Of a DNA stretch of 64,000 nucleotides, positions 42,284-51,898 are shown one piece after another; the stretch's first letter is position 1; every line of letters starts with the position of its first letter. The notes below the pieces were generated by a model. The model was not told the origin of the DNA and did not search any database. It saw only the letters and a list, made by a program, of their open reading frames with translations. The position numbers and the translations under genes are program-made. Source of the stretch: Sphingomonas kyeonggiensis (GTDB lineage Bacteria > Pseudomonadota > Alphaproteobacteria > Sphingomonadales > Sphingomonadaceae); the NCBI RefSeq assembly GCF_014196745.1, contig NZ_JACIEH010000001.1, positions 1,612,001-1,676,000 on the forward strand. The letters are read 5' to 3'.

Positions 42284-43437
42284 GCGACGCCGTCCTTCAC
42301 ACGCTCGCCCGCGATCCGCCTAGCCTCGGCGTCGATTGCCCAAACGGCTTCGAGGCTTTCCGGAGCGACCGGGTCATAGCGATCAAGCGTATCGGCAGAG
42401 ATTGCGGCAATTTCAAGAAAGTTGAGCCGGCCCGAAAGGAAGGCCGCAACTGCCACTTCATTGGCCGCGTTGAGGATCGCCGGACGAGCGCCACCAGCCT
42501 CCAGCGCCTCGCGTGCCAGCCGCAATGCGGGGAAGCGCACCGCGTCGGGCGCCTCGAAGTCCAGCCTTGCCATTGCCACAAAGTCCAGGGGCGGCATCGG
42601 CGTCGCCATCCGGTCGGGCCAGGCGAGCGTGTGCGCGATCGGCACCCGCATGTCCGAAGGGCCCATCTGTGCCAGTACCGATCCGTCGACATATTCCACC
42701 ATCGAATGGATCACCGACTGACGATGCACCAATATTTCAAGCGCTTGGTTCGCCACCGGGAACAGCCGCGCCGCCTCGATCAGCTCGAGGCCCTTGTTCA
42801 TCATCGTCGCCGAATCGACGGAGATCTTGGCGCCCATCGACCAGTTGGGGTGCGCACAAGCCTGGGCCGGCGTCACGCCGCGCATCGCTTCGAGGTCCCA
42901 GTCCCGGAACGGGCCGCCGCTGGCGGTCAGGATGATCCGCCGCACGCGCTCGGGTCGCTCGAAATCGAAGCACTGGAAGATCGCGTTGTGCTCCGAATCG
43001 GCGGGCAGGATCGTGGCGCCGTGGCGTCGTGCCGCCGCGGTCACCAGATCGCCGGCCGAGACCAGCGGCTCCTTGTTGGCCAACACCACGGTGCCGCCCT
43101 GCTCCACCGCCGCCATCGCCGAGCCGAGTCCGGCCAGCCCGACGATCGCCGCCATCGTCCATTCGGCTCCCATCCGCGCCGCCTCGCACACCGCCTGGGG
43201 ACCGCCGGCGACGGTGATCCCCGTCCCCGCCAGCCGCTCGCGCAATGCGGGCAGGCAGCTTTCGTCAGCCACCACGGCATGGCGCGCGCCGGTCCGGATC
43301 GCCGCCGCGGCGAGCTTCTCGACATCGCAATTGGCGGTGAGCGCAACCACTTCGAATCGCTCGGGTTCCCGCTCGATCAGGTCGAGCGTCGAGCTGCCCA
43401 CCGATCCGGTGGCACCCAGAATCGTCACGCTTTTCAT
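42280..43437 (-). CDS. dxr: 1-deoxy-D-xylulose 5-phosphate reductoisomerase
   Basis: A 385-residue enzyme of the MEP pathway; NADPH site TILGATGSVGSSTLD, PADSEHNAIFQ with conserved catalytic-site Glu, TASGGPFRD loop, and KISVDSATMMNKGLE. It converts DXP to MEP for isoprenoids, including the undecaprenyl carrier made by UppS next door. ATGA overlap with the cdsA stop. Confidence 0.97.
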   Translation of the reverse strand: MKSVTILGATGSVGSSTLDLIEREPERFEVVALTANCDVEKLAAAAIRTGARHAVVADESCLPALRERLAGTGITVAGGPQAVCEAARMGAEWTMAAIVGLAGLGSAMAAVEQGGTVVLANKEPLVSAGDLVTAAARRHGATILPADSEHNAIFQCFDFERPERVRRIILTASGGPFRDWDLEAMRGVTPAQACAHPNWSMGAKISVDSATMMNKGLELIEAARLFPVANQALEILVHRQSVIHSMVEYVDGSVLAQMGPSDMRVPIAHTLAWPDRMATPMPPLDFVAMARLDFEAPDAVRFPALRLAREALEAGGARPAILNAANEVAVAAFLSGRLNFLEIAAISADTLDRYDPVAPESLEAVWAIDAEARRIAGERVKDGVA

Positions 43438-44228
43438 CGAACGAGCCAGAGCACCAGCAGGGCAGCGAACGGCGCCGTCGAGACGAGCCCGTCGAGCCGA
43501 TCGAGCACGCCGCCATGGCCAGGCAGCAGATTGCCCGAATCCTTCACGCCGGCGCAGCGCTTCAAATGGCTCTCGAACAGGTCACCCAGTTGCGCCAGCA
43601 CCGCCAGCGCCGGCGTTGCCCAGGCCAGTGCCACGGGCAGGCCGAAGAGCCAGACCAGGATGAAAGCGAACAGCGTCGCGCCCGCCACGCCGCCCAGGAA
43701 GCCCGACCAGGTCTTGTTCGGGCTGATCGCCGGGGCAAGCTTGGGCCCGCCGATCGCACGTCCGGCGAAATAGGCGACGCTGTCGCACGCCCAGACCAGC
43801 GCCATCGCCCAGAAGGTGAGCAGTAGCCCTTGTACCGGCTGCTCGCGGATCGTCACCAGCGCCAGCACCGGCAGGCCGACATAGAAGGCGCCCAGGGCGA
43901 GCTGTGCGCCCCTGGTGACGATCGCCAGGAAGAAGAACACGCCGATGATCAGGCCGAGCGCGAGGAACTCCTGCCCGGCGCTGCCCAGCTCGGGGGTGAG
44001 CCCCGGCAGCATCGCGGCGAGCGGCACCGAGATCGCATATTGGGCGAGCCGCTTGCCCTTGAGGTTGGCGCCGGCGAGCATCGCCCATTCGCCCATCATC
44101 AGCACGCCGACGACACTCACCACCATCCAGAAGCCCACGCCACCGGAATAGAGCGCCGCAAAAGCCAGCCCGATCAGGATGAAGGCGACGCCCAGCCGGG
44201 TGGCGAGCTCGGAACCGGTCTTGCTCAC
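43434..44228 (-). CDS. cdsA: Phosphatidate cytidylyltransferase
   Basis: A 264-residue polytopic membrane enzyme with the CDS signature KRCAGVKDSGNLLPGHGG and DRLDGLVSTAPF. It makes CDP-diacylglycerol from phosphatidate and CTP. The GTG start at 44228 overlaps the uppS stop (GTGA), rejecting the longer upstream frame. Confidence 0.95.
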   Translation of the reverse strand: MSKTGSELATRLGVAFILIGLAFAALYSGGVGFWMVVSVVGVLMMGEWAMLAGANLKGKRLAQYAISVPLAAMLPGLTPELGSAGQEFLALGLIIGVFFFLAIVTRGAQLALGAFYVGLPVLALVTIREQPVQGLLLTFWAMALVWACDSVAYFAGRAIGGPKLAPAISPNKTWSGFLGGVAGATLFAFILVWLFGLPVALAWATPALAVLAQLGDLFESHLKRCAGVKDSGNLLPGHGGVLDRLDGLVSTAPFAALLVLWLVR

Positions 44229-44977
44229 AAGCCCCCGAAACGGCGCTGGCGGCGGCCATATTGATCGAGCGCCTCGGTCAGGGCCTTCTCGTCGAAGTCG
44301 GGCCACAGCGTATCGACGAACAGGAATTCGGCATAGGCCGCCTGCCACAGCAGGAAATTCGACAGGCGCTGCTCGCCCGATGTGCGGATCAGCAGGTCGA
44401 GCGGCGGCAGGTCGCCGGTGTCGAGTGCGTCCTGGAACAGCGCCTCGTCGATCGCGGCGGGGTCGATCTCACCCGCCTTGGCCTTTTCGGCCAGCACCCG
44501 CGCCGCTTCGGCCAGCTCGGCCTGGGCACCATAATTGAGCGCAATCACCAAAGTCGGCCCCGGGTTGTTCGCGGTGCGCGCGACCGCGCCGTCGATCATC
44601 GCGACCAGATCGGGCGAGAGCTTGCGCCACGCCCCGATGATCCGCAGCTTCACGCCTTCGGAGACCAGCTCGTCCAGCTCGCTCGCCAGGAAGTGGCGGA
44701 GCAGGCCCATCAGGTCCCGCACCTCCTCCTCCGGCCGCCGCCAATTCTCCGAGGAGAAGGCGTAGAGCGTCAGCACCTCGATGCCGAGCTTGCGCGCGGC
44801 ACGACTGATCCGCCGAACGGCCTCGACGCCCTGCTTGTGCCCGGCGATACGCGGCAGCAGCCGTTTCTTCGCCCAGCGGCCATTGCCGTCCATAATGATG
44901 GCGACATGGCGCGGGGGCGCGGCGCCTTCCGACGCGGGGGCGGGCTTAGCGGCCATCGAAAACGCCACTGAGGTCAT
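44225..44977 (-). CDS. uppS: Di-trans,poly-cis-undecaprenyl-diphosphate synthase
   Basis: About 250 residues: IIMDGNGRWAKKR with the active-site Asp, GHKQGVEAVRR, LTLYAFSSENWRRP, and LLIRTSGEQRLSNFLLWQ near the C-terminus. It condenses IPP on farnesyl diphosphate to give the undecaprenyl carrier for wall synthesis. Start uncertain: ATG 44977, ATG 44956, or a TTG at 44989. Confidence 0.94.
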   Translation of the reverse strand: MTSVAFSMAAKPAPASEGAAPPRHVAIIMDGNGRWAKKRLLPRIAGHKQGVEAVRRISRAARKLGIEVLTLYAFSSENWRRPEEEVRDLMGLLRHFLASELDELVSEGVKLRIIGAWRKLSPDLVAMIDGAVARTANNPGPTLVIALNYGAQAELAEAARVLAEKAKAGEIDPAAIDEALFQDALDTGDLPPLDLLIRTSGEQRLSNFLLWQAAYAEFLFVDTLWPDFDEKALTEALDQYGRRQRRFGGL

Positions 44978-45010
44978 TCCGGCAAGCAACAGACAGGGCG
45001 TGCGCCAGGT

Positions 45011-45568
45011 TCACTTGCCGAGAATTTCCTTTTCCTTGGCGGCCGCAGCGGCGTCGATCTCCGCGATCGTGGCGTCGGTCAGCTTCTGCACCTCGGTCTC
45101 GTGGCGCTTGCGCTCGTCTTCCGAATAGACGCCCTTCTTCTCGTCGGTCTTCAGGCTGTCATTGCCGTCGCGGCGCACGTTGCGCGCGGCGATGCGGGCC
45201 GCCTCGGCATATTTGCTGGCGAGCTTGGCGAGCTCCTTGCGGCGCTCCTCGGTCAGGTCCGGGATCGGCAGGCGCAGCGTCTGGCCGTCGGTGATCGGGT
45301 TGAGGCCCAGGCCTGCCGAGCGGATCGCCTTCTCGACGGGACCGACATTGGACTTGTCCCACACCGTGACGGAGAGCAGGCGCGGCTCGGGCGCGGCGAC
45401 CGTCGCCACCTGCGCGAGCGGCATGTGCGCGCCGTACACCTCGACCGTCACCGGATCGAGGAGCGTGGTGCTCGCGCGGCCCGTGCGCAAGCCCTGCAGG
45501 TCGTGCTTCAGCGACTCCACCGCGCCGTTCATGCGGCGCTCTAGGTCTGCCTTGTCGTAAGCGGCCAT
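45011..45568 (-). CDS. frr: Ribosome recycling factor
   Basis: A 185-residue protein: [19 protein letters not shown] and [19 protein letters not shown]; triple-helix bundle plus small domain. It splits post-termination ribosomes with EF-G. Between pyrH and uppS, as is standard. Confidence 0.97.
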   Translation of the reverse strand: MAAYDKADLERRMNGAVESLKHDLQGLRTGRASTTLLDPVTVEVYGAHMPLAQVATVAAPEPRLLSVTVWDKSNVGPVEKAIRSAGLGLNPITDGQTLRLPIPDLTEERRKELAKLASKYAEAARIAARNVRRDGNDSLKTDEKKGVYSEDERKRHETEVQKLTDATIAEIDAAAAAKEKEILGK

Positions 45569-45581
45569 TATCGGCTCCTTC

Positions 45582-46313
45582 TTATGCGGATTGGGTTTCG
45601 TTCTGGACGATCGTCGAGGTGCCCTCGCCGCGGAGCACGCGGGTCAGGTTGCCTTCGTCGCGGATGTTGAAAACGACGATCGGAATGTTGTTGTCGCGGC
45701 AAAGGGCCACCGCGGAGGCGTCCATCACCTTCAGGTCGTCTGCGAGGACGCGGTTATAGTCCAGCGTGTCGTAGCGCTTCGCGGTCGGCACCTTCTTGGG
45801 GTCGGCATCATAGACGCCGTCCACGCTGGTGCCCTTGAACAGCGCGTCGCACTGCATCTCGGCTGCGCGCAGCGCCGCGGTGGTGTCGGTGGTGAAGAAC
45901 GGCAGGCCAGTGCCCGCCGCGAACAGCACGACGCGGCCCTTCTCCATGTGCCGCTCGGCTCGGCGGCGGATGTACGGCTCGCACACCGAGGCCATGGGGA
46001 TCGCGGACTGGACGCGCGTGTCCACGCCGATCTTCTCGAGCGCGTTCTGCATCGCCAGCGCGTTCATCACCGTTGCGAGCATGCCCATGTAATCCGCCGA
46101 GGCACGATCGAATCCCTGCGCAGCGCCGGCGAGGCCGCGGAAGATGTTACCGCCGCCGACGACCATGCAGATCTCGAGGCCGCTGTCCTTGGCATCCTTC
46201 ACTTCGAGCGCCACGCGCTCGCAGGTGTCGGGATCGATGCCGAACTGCCCCTGCCCCATCAGGACCTCGCCCGAGAGTTTGAGGAGGATGCGTTTGAATC
46301 GGGGAGCGGTCAT
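45582..46313 (-). CDS. pyrH: Uridylate kinase
   Basis: A 243-residue amino-acid-kinase fold protein: [45 protein letters not shown]. It phosphorylates UMP. It heads the envelope segment (frr, uppS, cdsA, dxr follow) 146 bases after the GH84 gene. Confidence 0.97.
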   Translation of the reverse strand: MTAPRFKRILLKLSGEVLMGQGQFGIDPDTCERVALEVKDAKDSGLEICMVVGGGNIFRGLAGAAQGFDRASADYMGMLATVMNALAMQNALEKIGVDTRVQSAIPMASVCEPYIRRRAERHMEKGRVVLFAAGTGLPFFTTDTTAALRAAEMQCDALFKGTSVDGVYDADPKKVPTAKRYDTLDYNRVLADDLKVMDASAVALCRDNNIPIVVFNIRDEGNLTRVLRGEGTSTIVQNETQSA

Positions 46314-46458
46314 CGGAGCCTTTGGTTACTACGGATACTGGGAGCGGCGCGGACCCTAGAGGAGCGCGCACAAAGGAACAAGCGGGCGCACGGCCTATTT
46401 GCCATGCGCCCGCCCGTGACAGCGCTAACAGCTGTGGACGAGGCTGGATCGCGTGCGA

Positions 46459-48426
46459 TCAGTCCTTCAGCGAAGGCGCCGGAGCGAGGTAGACCAGCCC
46501 CGGCGCATCGCTGATGAAGCGGTCCAGCACGCCATCGGAGACCTTTACCGGCCCTTCGAAGCGCGTCGCGCCGGGGATCGAGCGAATCGCTGCCGCCTTC
46601 CCGGTCAGCTCCGTCGCCTCGGCGAAGTAGCGCGCGACACCCGGCTGCCCGGCGCGGGCGGCAGTCAGGCCATCCACGGTGAGGCGCAGGGCGCGCGCCC
46701 AGAGCTGCGCCGCGTCGAGCCACGGGCCGGTCTCGCGCACGAAGCCGGGCACCACCACGCCAGCACGGATACGATCGGGCGCCGCGGCCAGTGCGTCGGC
46801 CGCCTCGCCAAGCGCTGCGAGCGACCCGGCGATGGCATGCGGGTCGTTGTCGGCCAGCGCATCGCGCGCCGTGTCGATCAGCGCCTTGAGCTTCGGCGCC
46901 TGGGGCTGCCAGGGCAGATGACCGAAGGTCGGCGCGACATGCTGGGTGTCGAAGAAGGTGAGCAGCGCCTCGGCGGTCTCGGCATCGCCGCCGGCCAGGT
47001 CGAGCGCCGCGGCGCGCCAGGTGCGCTGGACGTTATAGTCGCGGTCGTTCCACGAGAAGGCCAGCAGCCCCGCCACCGCCGGGCGGCTCGCCACCTCCTG
47101 GTTCATCGGGTTCGAGACGATGCCGCTGAGCTCGGCCGAAAGGCCCGCCTGGCGACGGTCATAGGGCGCCATCAGCAGTCGTCCGGTCGTCTCGCCGAAG
47201 TCGTTGACCGGATAATTGTCCCACAGCAGCGTCTTGCGGCCGAACGCCTTGGTCGCGTTCTTCGCGTCGGACACCGAGATCGAGGCCGGCACGACGTCGG
47301 TCCCCGTCCATTGCACGACCACGCGCGGGTCGAGCGCCTTGCGCAGCTCCGCCTTGTAGGGCGATTCGGTGGTGTTGTAATATTCGGTCGGCACCATGGT
47401 CAGCGAGCCATGTCCGGCCGCCGCCAGGTCACCCTGCACCGCGTTGAGCAGCTTGGCCTGCGCCGAAGCCGCGGCCTTTTCGCCGGGCTTGCCGAACTCG
47501 GCCTCATCGGCCGGGCAGTTCCACTTGGTATATTCGATGTCATCGAGCGCGACGTAGAAGCTGCGCACGCCCAGCCCGCGCAGCGCCGCGAACTTGCGGC
47601 GCACCGCCTCCAGGTCCTTCGGATCGCTGTAGCAGATCGTGGGCCCGGGCGAGATCGCGTAGACGAAATTGACATGCTCGCGATTGGCGACGTCCACCAC
47701 CTTGCCGAGCGCCTGCAGCGTGTCGGCGGGATAGGCCTCGCGCCACTTGTCGCGGGCGAACACGTCGTCCTTCGGGCTGTAGATATAGGTGTTGGCCTTG
47801 AACCGGGCGAGGAACGCGATGTGATCCTCGCGCTCGGCCATCGACCAGGGCTTGCCGTAAAAGCCCTCGATCGTGCCGCGTACCGGCATCGCCGGATAAT
47901 CCGACACGGTGACCGAGGACACGCGCCCGCGCGCCACGATCTGCCGGAAGCTCTGGGCGGCGTGGTAGAGCCCGTCCCCGTCCCTGCCCGCCAGCACCAC
48001 CAGCGCGCCGCCGTCGCTCGCCTGGCTGGCAAGCGCATAGCCTTCGTCCTGCTCGGGCACCGACGCACCGCTCCGGGCCAGCGCGTCACGAACCGGCGCC
48101 GCGTTGCCTTCGCCGATCACCACATAGGTGGCGTCGAGCCGCTTCGGCAGCGCCGCTGCAATCCGGACGTCGCGCACGCCGGCGGTGGCGAGCACCTCGC
48201 GGACGAGCTTCTCGGTCGCCGCATCCACGCCCTTCGCGCGCACGAGCACCACCGCGTCGCCCAGCGCGAAGCTCGGCCCCGTCAGTCGCAGCGCAGCCGG
48301 AGTCGGGAAGATGGCGGGCGCAGTCGAAACCTGCGCGAACGCGGGCATCGCGCTCCCCATCGCCAGCGCCAGCACGGCACCCCGACCCGAAACGGCAGCA
48401 GCACGAAATGAACGGGATACTCGCAT
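46459..48426 (-). CDS. Exported GH84-type beta-N-acetylglucosaminidase
   Basis: A 655-residue secreted enzyme. Signal peptide (AVLALAMGSAMPAFAQ), an N-terminal GH20b-like domain (about 30-140), then a (beta/alpha)8 barrel with RGTIEGFYGKPWSMAERED and the catalytic pair in FYVALDDIEY. GH84 enzymes (O-GlcNAcase, hyaluronidase NagJ) remove beta-GlcNAc using substrate-assisted catalysis. ATG 48426 has AGGAG 9 bases upstream; the longer frame to 48480 lacks an RBS. It sits between tsf and pyrH, an unusual place. Confidence 0.87.
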   Translation of the reverse strand: MRVSRSFRAAAVSGRGAVLALAMGSAMPAFAQVSTAPAIFPTPAALRLTGPSFALGDAVVLVRAKGVDAATEKLVREVLATAGVRDVRIAAALPKRLDATYVVIGEGNAAPVRDALARSGASVPEQDEGYALASQASDGGALVVLAGRDGDGLYHAAQSFRQIVARGRVSSVTVSDYPAMPVRGTIEGFYGKPWSMAEREDHIAFLARFKANTYIYSPKDDVFARDKWREAYPADTLQALGKVVDVANREHVNFVYAISPGPTICYSDPKDLEAVRRKFAALRGLGVRSFYVALDDIEYTKWNCPADEAEFGKPGEKAAASAQAKLLNAVQGDLAAAGHGSLTMVPTEYYNTTESPYKAELRKALDPRVVVQWTGTDVVPASISVSDAKNATKAFGRKTLLWDNYPVNDFGETTGRLLMAPYDRRQAGLSAELSGIVSNPMNQEVASRPAVAGLLAFSWNDRDYNVQRTWRAAALDLAGGDAETAEALLTFFDTQHVAPTFGHLPWQPQAPKLKALIDTARDALADNDPHAIAGSLAALGEAADALAAAPDRIRAGVVVPGFVRETGPWLDAAQLWARALRLTVDGLTAARAGQPGVARYFAEATELTGKAAAIRSIPGATRFEGPVKVSDGVLDRFISDAPGLVYLAPAPSLKD

Positions 48427-48532
48427 TGAACAGGCTCCTGCCGTGAAAGGTATTAGATTGGTAGGAAACCAAACACACATTGTCGAGCGGATCGACGCCG
48501 CCGACGCCTTTCAACGCAGCCCAAACGCAAAC

Positions 48533-48562
48533 GGGCGCCGCCACCCTGGGGTGACAGCGCCC
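48533..48562 (-). terminator. Terminator-like hairpin after tsf
   Basis: Outer stem GGGCGC / GCGCCC with an inner CCACCC / GGGGTG pairing (the minus-strand reading continues into GTTTGCGTTTGG). It lies between the tsf stop and the GH84 gene and probably separates the two transcripts. Confidence 0.55.
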
Positions 48563-48585
48563 GCGCATTCAGGTCCGGGAAGACC

Positions 48586-49518
48586 TTACTTGGTGAGACC
48601 GGCGGTCGCAGCCACTTCGGCGGCGAAGTCGCTCTCTTCCTTCTCGATGCCTTCACCGAGCTGGAAGCGGACATAGTCGATCAGCTTGATCGACGCGCCG
48701 GCGTCCTTGGCAGCCTTGGCGATCACGTCGGCGACCGGGGTCTTGCCGTCCATGACGAAGAGCTGGCTGAGGAGAGCGTTCTCCTTCTTGAACTTCTCGA
48801 TCGGGCCGTTGAGGATCTTCTCGGCGACCTCGGCCGACTTGCCGACGATCTTCTCGGCGTTCTTCTCGCGCAGGATCGCGGCTTCACGCTCGACGACTTC
48901 CGGATCGAGGTCCTCGACCGACAGCGCCAGCGGGAAGGCAGCAGCGACGTGCATCGCGATCTGCTTGCCGAGCGGCTCGAGCACGTCGACGCCGGCATCG
49001 CTCTCGAGCGCGACGAGCACGCCGATCTTGCCCAGGCCCGGGGCCTGCGCGTTGTGGACGTACGGGATCACCGCGCCCTGCGAGACCTGCACCTGCTTGG
49101 CGCGGCGCAGAACCTGGTTCTCGCCGATGGTCGAGATGTTGTTGGTCAGCACTTCCTCGACGGTGCCGGCGGGCAGCGGAGCCGCCTTGATGACGTCGAT
49201 GTCGGCGCCCAGCTCGAGCGCGATCGCGGTCACGTCACGGACGAAGTTCTGGAAGATCTCGTTCTTGGCGACGAAGTCGGTCTGCGAGTTGACCTCGACG
49301 GCCACGCCCTTGGTGCCGGCGACGGCAACGCCGACCAGGCCCTCGGCCGCGGTGCGGCTCGACTTCTTGGCAGCGGCGGCCAGGCCCTTCGAACGCAGCC
49401 AGTCGCTGGCCGCTTCGATGTCGCCATTGGTCTCGGTCAGCGCCTTCTTGCAGTCCATCATGCCGGCGCCGCTCTTCTCGCGGAGTTCCTTCACGGCTGC
49501 TGCGGTGATCTCGGCCAT
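48586..49518 (-). CDS. tsf: Translation elongation factor Ts
   Basis: A 310-residue protein: [43 protein letters not shown] (nucleotide-exchange core) and the [15 protein letters not shown] [12 protein letters not shown] near the C-terminus. It recharges EF-Tu with GTP. ATG 49518 with GAGGAATTG in front, in the rpsB-tsf pair. Confidence 0.97.
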   Translation of the reverse strand: MAEITAAAVKELREKSGAGMMDCKKALTETNGDIEAASDWLRSKGLAAAAKKSSRTAAEGLVGVAVAGTKGVAVEVNSQTDFVAKNEIFQNFVRDVTAIALELGADIDVIKAAPLPAGTVEEVLTNNISTIGENQVLRRAKQVQVSQGAVIPYVHNAQAPGLGKIGVLVALESDAGVDVLEPLGKQIAMHVAAAFPLALSVEDLDPEVVEREAAILREKNAEKIVGKSAEVAEKILNGPIEKFKKENALLSQLFVMDGKTPVADVIAKAAKDAGASIKLIDYVRFQLGEGIEKEESDFAAEVAATAGLTK

Positions 49519-49570
49519 GTTCAATTCCTCTAGCTGGCAGCCGGAACGGAGCCCGGCCATCTATGTAAAA

Positions 49571-49659
49571 CCCGTTCGCCCTGCGCTCGTCGAAGCGCCG
49601 TTCTCTCTTGCCGGGCGCCGGAAGGAAGACGGTGCTTCGACAAACGCAGCACGAACGGG
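49571..49659. repeat. REP-like inverted repeat in rpsB-tsf spacer
   Basis: Arms CCCGTTCGCCCTGCGCTCGTCGAAGC-like on the left and GCTTCGACAAACGCAGCACGAACGGG on the right (given in parts: CCCGTTCG, TCGAAGC / GCTTCGA, CGAACGGG). A hairpin-forming repeat of the type seen throughout sphingomonad genomes. Confidence 0.7.
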
Positions 49660-49674
49660 AGAATGGATCGGCGC

Positions 49675-49719
49675 CTTCGAACTGACGGCCGCCTAGTGCG
49701 TGCCTATGTCAGTTCGAAG
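49675..49719. promoter_or_regulatory. Perfect inverted repeat between rpsB and tsf
   Basis: CTTCGAACTGAC at 49675-49686 pairs perfectly with GTCAGTTCGAAG at 49708-49719 around a 21-base loop. It lies 16 bases 3' of the rpsB stop on the transcript, upstream of tsf. No T tract. It may attenuate tsf, protect the rpsB mRNA end, or be a repeat without function. Confidence 0.5.
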
Positions 49720-49734
49720 ACAGCCGGTTTCAAC

Positions 49735-50532
49735 TTACGCGTCGATCTGGCGCTCGCCCTCGACGGCCTGCTCGGCTGTCTCGGTCAGGGCCGGCTCGAC
49801 CGGAGCGACTTCCTGGGCGCCCAGGTCGACGCCGAAGCTCGCCTGACGGTCCTGGTTGCCGCGGGTCGCCGCAATGGCGATCGCTTCGCAGTAAAGGCGG
49901 ATGGCGCGCGAGGCGTCGTCGTTCGCCGGAACCGGGAAGGCGATGCCGTCCGGGCTCACGTTCGAGTCGAGGATCGCAACAACCGGGATACCCAGGGTGT
50001 TGGCTTCCTTGATCGCCAGCTCTTCCTTGTTCGCGTCGATCACGAACATCACGTCGGGCAGGCCGCCCATGTCGCGGATGCCGCCGAGCGAGAGCTCGAG
50101 CTTGTCGCGCTCACGGGTGAGCTGCAGCACTTCCTTCTTGGTCAGGCCGTGCGTGTCGCCCGAAAGCTGCTCTTCGAGCGTCTTGAGGCGCTTGATCGAC
50201 TGCGAGATGGTCTTCCAGTTGGTGAGCATGCCGCCCAGCCAGCGGTGGTTGACGAAATGCTGGTTCGCGCGGCGGGCTGCCTCGGCGATCGGCTCCTGCG
50301 CCTGGCGCTTGGTGCCGACGAACAGGACCTTGCCGCCGGCGGCGACGGTCGAGTTCACGAACTCGAGAGCGCGCGCGAAGAGCGGCACGGTCTGCGAGAG
50401 GTCGATGATGTGAACGCCGTTGCGCTCGCCGAAGATGTAGGGCTTCATCTTCGGGTTCCAGCGGTGGGTCTGGTGACCGAAGTGCGCGCCCGATTCGAGC
50501 AGCTGCTGCAGAGAGACGACAGGTGCCGCCAT
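49735..50532 (-). CDS. rpsB: 30S ribosomal protein S2
   Basis: A 265-residue S2: [65 protein letters not shown] 50532 begins [12 protein letters not shown] and is preceded by AAGGAGTTATCC; the longer frame to 50592 is leader. Confidence 0.97.
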   Translation of the reverse strand: MAAPVVSLQQLLESGAHFGHQTHRWNPKMKPYIFGERNGVHIIDLSQTVPLFARALEFVNSTVAAGGKVLFVGTKRQAQEPIAEAARRANQHFVNHRWLGGMLTNWKTISQSIKRLKTLEEQLSGDTHGLTKKEVLQLTRERDKLELSLGGIRDMGGLPDVMFVIDANKEELAIKEANTLGIPVVAILDSNVSPDGIAFPVPANDDASRAIRLYCEAIAIAATRGNQDRQASFGVDLGAQEVAPVEPALTETAEQAVEGERQIDA

Positions 50533-50771
50533 AGGGATAACTCCTTCCGGTTGTGCCTCTGGGAAGCGAGTGACCGAACGTCTGTCCGGCACCGGTTTAT
50601 GATGCTTCCCATGCGGGTTGAGGCGGCGCCCCTAACCGAAAGCGCCAGCGAATGCAACCGCCAGCTCCCCTGGGCCCCATACGAAGGTTGGAATAGCCGC
50701 CGGGGACCGCCAGCCTATCTCCCTTGCGTACGGCATAGAACGCCTTTGTTCACTTTTGTTCCGTTTGCGTG
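50533..50771. other. rpsB leader and spacer
   Basis: Upstream of rpsB on the minus strand, up to the SOS-type promoter of the divergent small gene. The rpsB promoter must lie here but I could not pick it out. Two GTTC tetramers at 50748 and 50758 are six bases apart rather than seven, so not a perfect SOS box. Confidence 0.35.
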
Positions 50772-50801
50772 TTGACAAAGGAACATCAGCGGAACATTAA
50801 C
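50772..50801 (+). promoter_or_regulatory. Promoter with SOS (LexA) box
   Basis: TTGACA at 50772-50777 with 17 bases to CATTAA forms a -35/-10 pair. GAAC-N7-GAAC at 50781-50795 exactly fits the direct-repeat LexA operator of alphaproteobacteria (GTTC-N7-GTTC read on the other strand) and lies within the promoter spacer, so LexA would block polymerase. Confidence 0.65.
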
Positions 50802-50889
50802 CGTACATAAGCGGTTCAAGGAACGCAGCCAGCCCGCCGAACATTGGTTCCGGCATCTAGCGCGGTCCCTCGCCCAGGAGGAAGTCTTT

Positions 50890-51108
50890 ATGGTTTCGCT
50901 GTTCGCTTATCTGCTGCTCGGCACCGCCTTCGCGGTTTCCCTCTGGACGATCGCCTCCTCGGTGACCGCCCAGCTTCCCCGCATGCGCGAGCTGCTCGGC
51001 CGCAACGTCGCCCGGCCGCTGCCCGAGCTGGTACCGACCCGCGTCACCGTGCGCTACGCTACTCCGGCGCGCCGTCCCGCACCGTTCCCGCTGCGCGCAG
51101 CTGCCTGA
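50890..51108 (+). CDS. Small membrane protein, probably LexA-controlled
   Basis: A 72-residue protein with one N-terminal membrane helix (about 2-25: VSLFAYLLLGTAFAVSLW) and a basic cytoplasmic tail. Strong RBS AGGAGGAA eight bases before ATG 50890. The promoter carries an SOS box. Its 3' end overlaps the pssA 3' end by 50 bases (convergent). By size, topology and regulation it resembles small SOS division inhibitors such as Caulobacter SidA, but sequence similarity is not evident to me. Confidence 0.7.
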   Translation: MVSLFAYLLLGTAFAVSLWTIASSVTAQLPRMRELLGRNVARPLPELVPTRVTVRYATPARRPAPFPLRAAA

Positions 51109-51898
51109 CCCGGCGATAGCTGCGCACACTGAACGGGATCGAGACCAGATACAGGATCGCGATCACGGCCAGCGTCGGCCAGGGTGCTGCGACCAGCGCG
51201 GCGACCAGCACTACCAGCACCGCGACCGCCTCGAAGCGGATGCGCTGCTTCAGCCGGACATGCGGCGCGAAAGTCGCGACGCTGGAGATCATCAGCACCG
51301 CGATGAACGCCGTCCAGGGTGCGACGACAGCCGGCGAGCGCAAGTGCGGCTCGTCGGTGAACAGCCATAGATAGAGCGGCAGCAATGCCAGCACCGCCGC
51401 GGCCGGGGCCGGAACCCCGGTGAGAAAGCCTGCCGACTTGTGCGGTTGTTCCTCGGCGTCGATCTGCGCGTTGAACCGCGCCAGTCGCAACGCGCAGAAC
51501 AGCGCGTGGATCAGTGCGATCATCCAGCCGAACCGACCCAGCGTCTGCAGCGACCAGAGATAGAGGATCAGCGCCGGCGCGACGCCGAACGAGATCGCGT
51601 CGGACAGGCTGTCCAGCTCCGCGCCGAACCGGCTCTCGCCGCGCATCATCCGGGCGATCTTGCCGTCGATGCCGTCCAGCATCCCGGCGATCAGCACCAT
51701 CAGGACGGCAAGTTCCCATTTTCCGTCGATGGCGAACCGTATCGCGGTCAATCCCGAACACAGCGCCAGCGCGGTTACCGTATTGGGCGCGATGGCCCGC
51801 AGCGGTATCCCGCGCACGCTCCGGCCGCGCCGCATCCGCCGCATGCGGCGCGGCCGGAGCGTGCGCGGCAGTCGCGTGTCGCCGCGCCGGTCGCTCAC
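51059..51898 (-). CDS. pssA: CDP-diacylglycerol-serine O-phosphatidyltransferase
   Basis: A 279-residue membrane enzyme with the CDP-alcohol motif [19 protein letters not shown] and SLSDAISFG, fully matching DG-x2-AR-x8-G-x3-D-x3-D. It makes phosphatidylserine. An N-terminal basic extension precedes the first span (about 40). GTG start at 51898 overlaps the psd stop (GTGA). Confidence 0.93.
   Translation of the reverse strand: MSDRRGDTRLPRTLRPRRMRRMRRGRSVRGIPLRAIAPNTVTALALCSGLTAIRFAIDGKWELAVLMVLIAGMLDGIDGKIARMMRGESRFGAELDSLSDAISFGVAPALILYLWSLQTLGRFGWMIALIHALFCALRLARFNAQIDAEEQPHKSAGFLTGVPAPAAAVLALLPLYLWLFTDEPHLRSPAVVAPWTAFIAVLMISSVATFAPHVRLKQRIRFEAVAVLVVLVAALVAAPWPTLAVIAILYLVSIPFSVRSYRRVRQLRAAGTVRDGAPE

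Noticed and set aside
50748..50761. Second SOS box upstream of rpsB (GTTC-ACTTTT-GTTC)
   Set aside because: Spacer is six, not seven, bases; kept out of the call although it may be a weak site.
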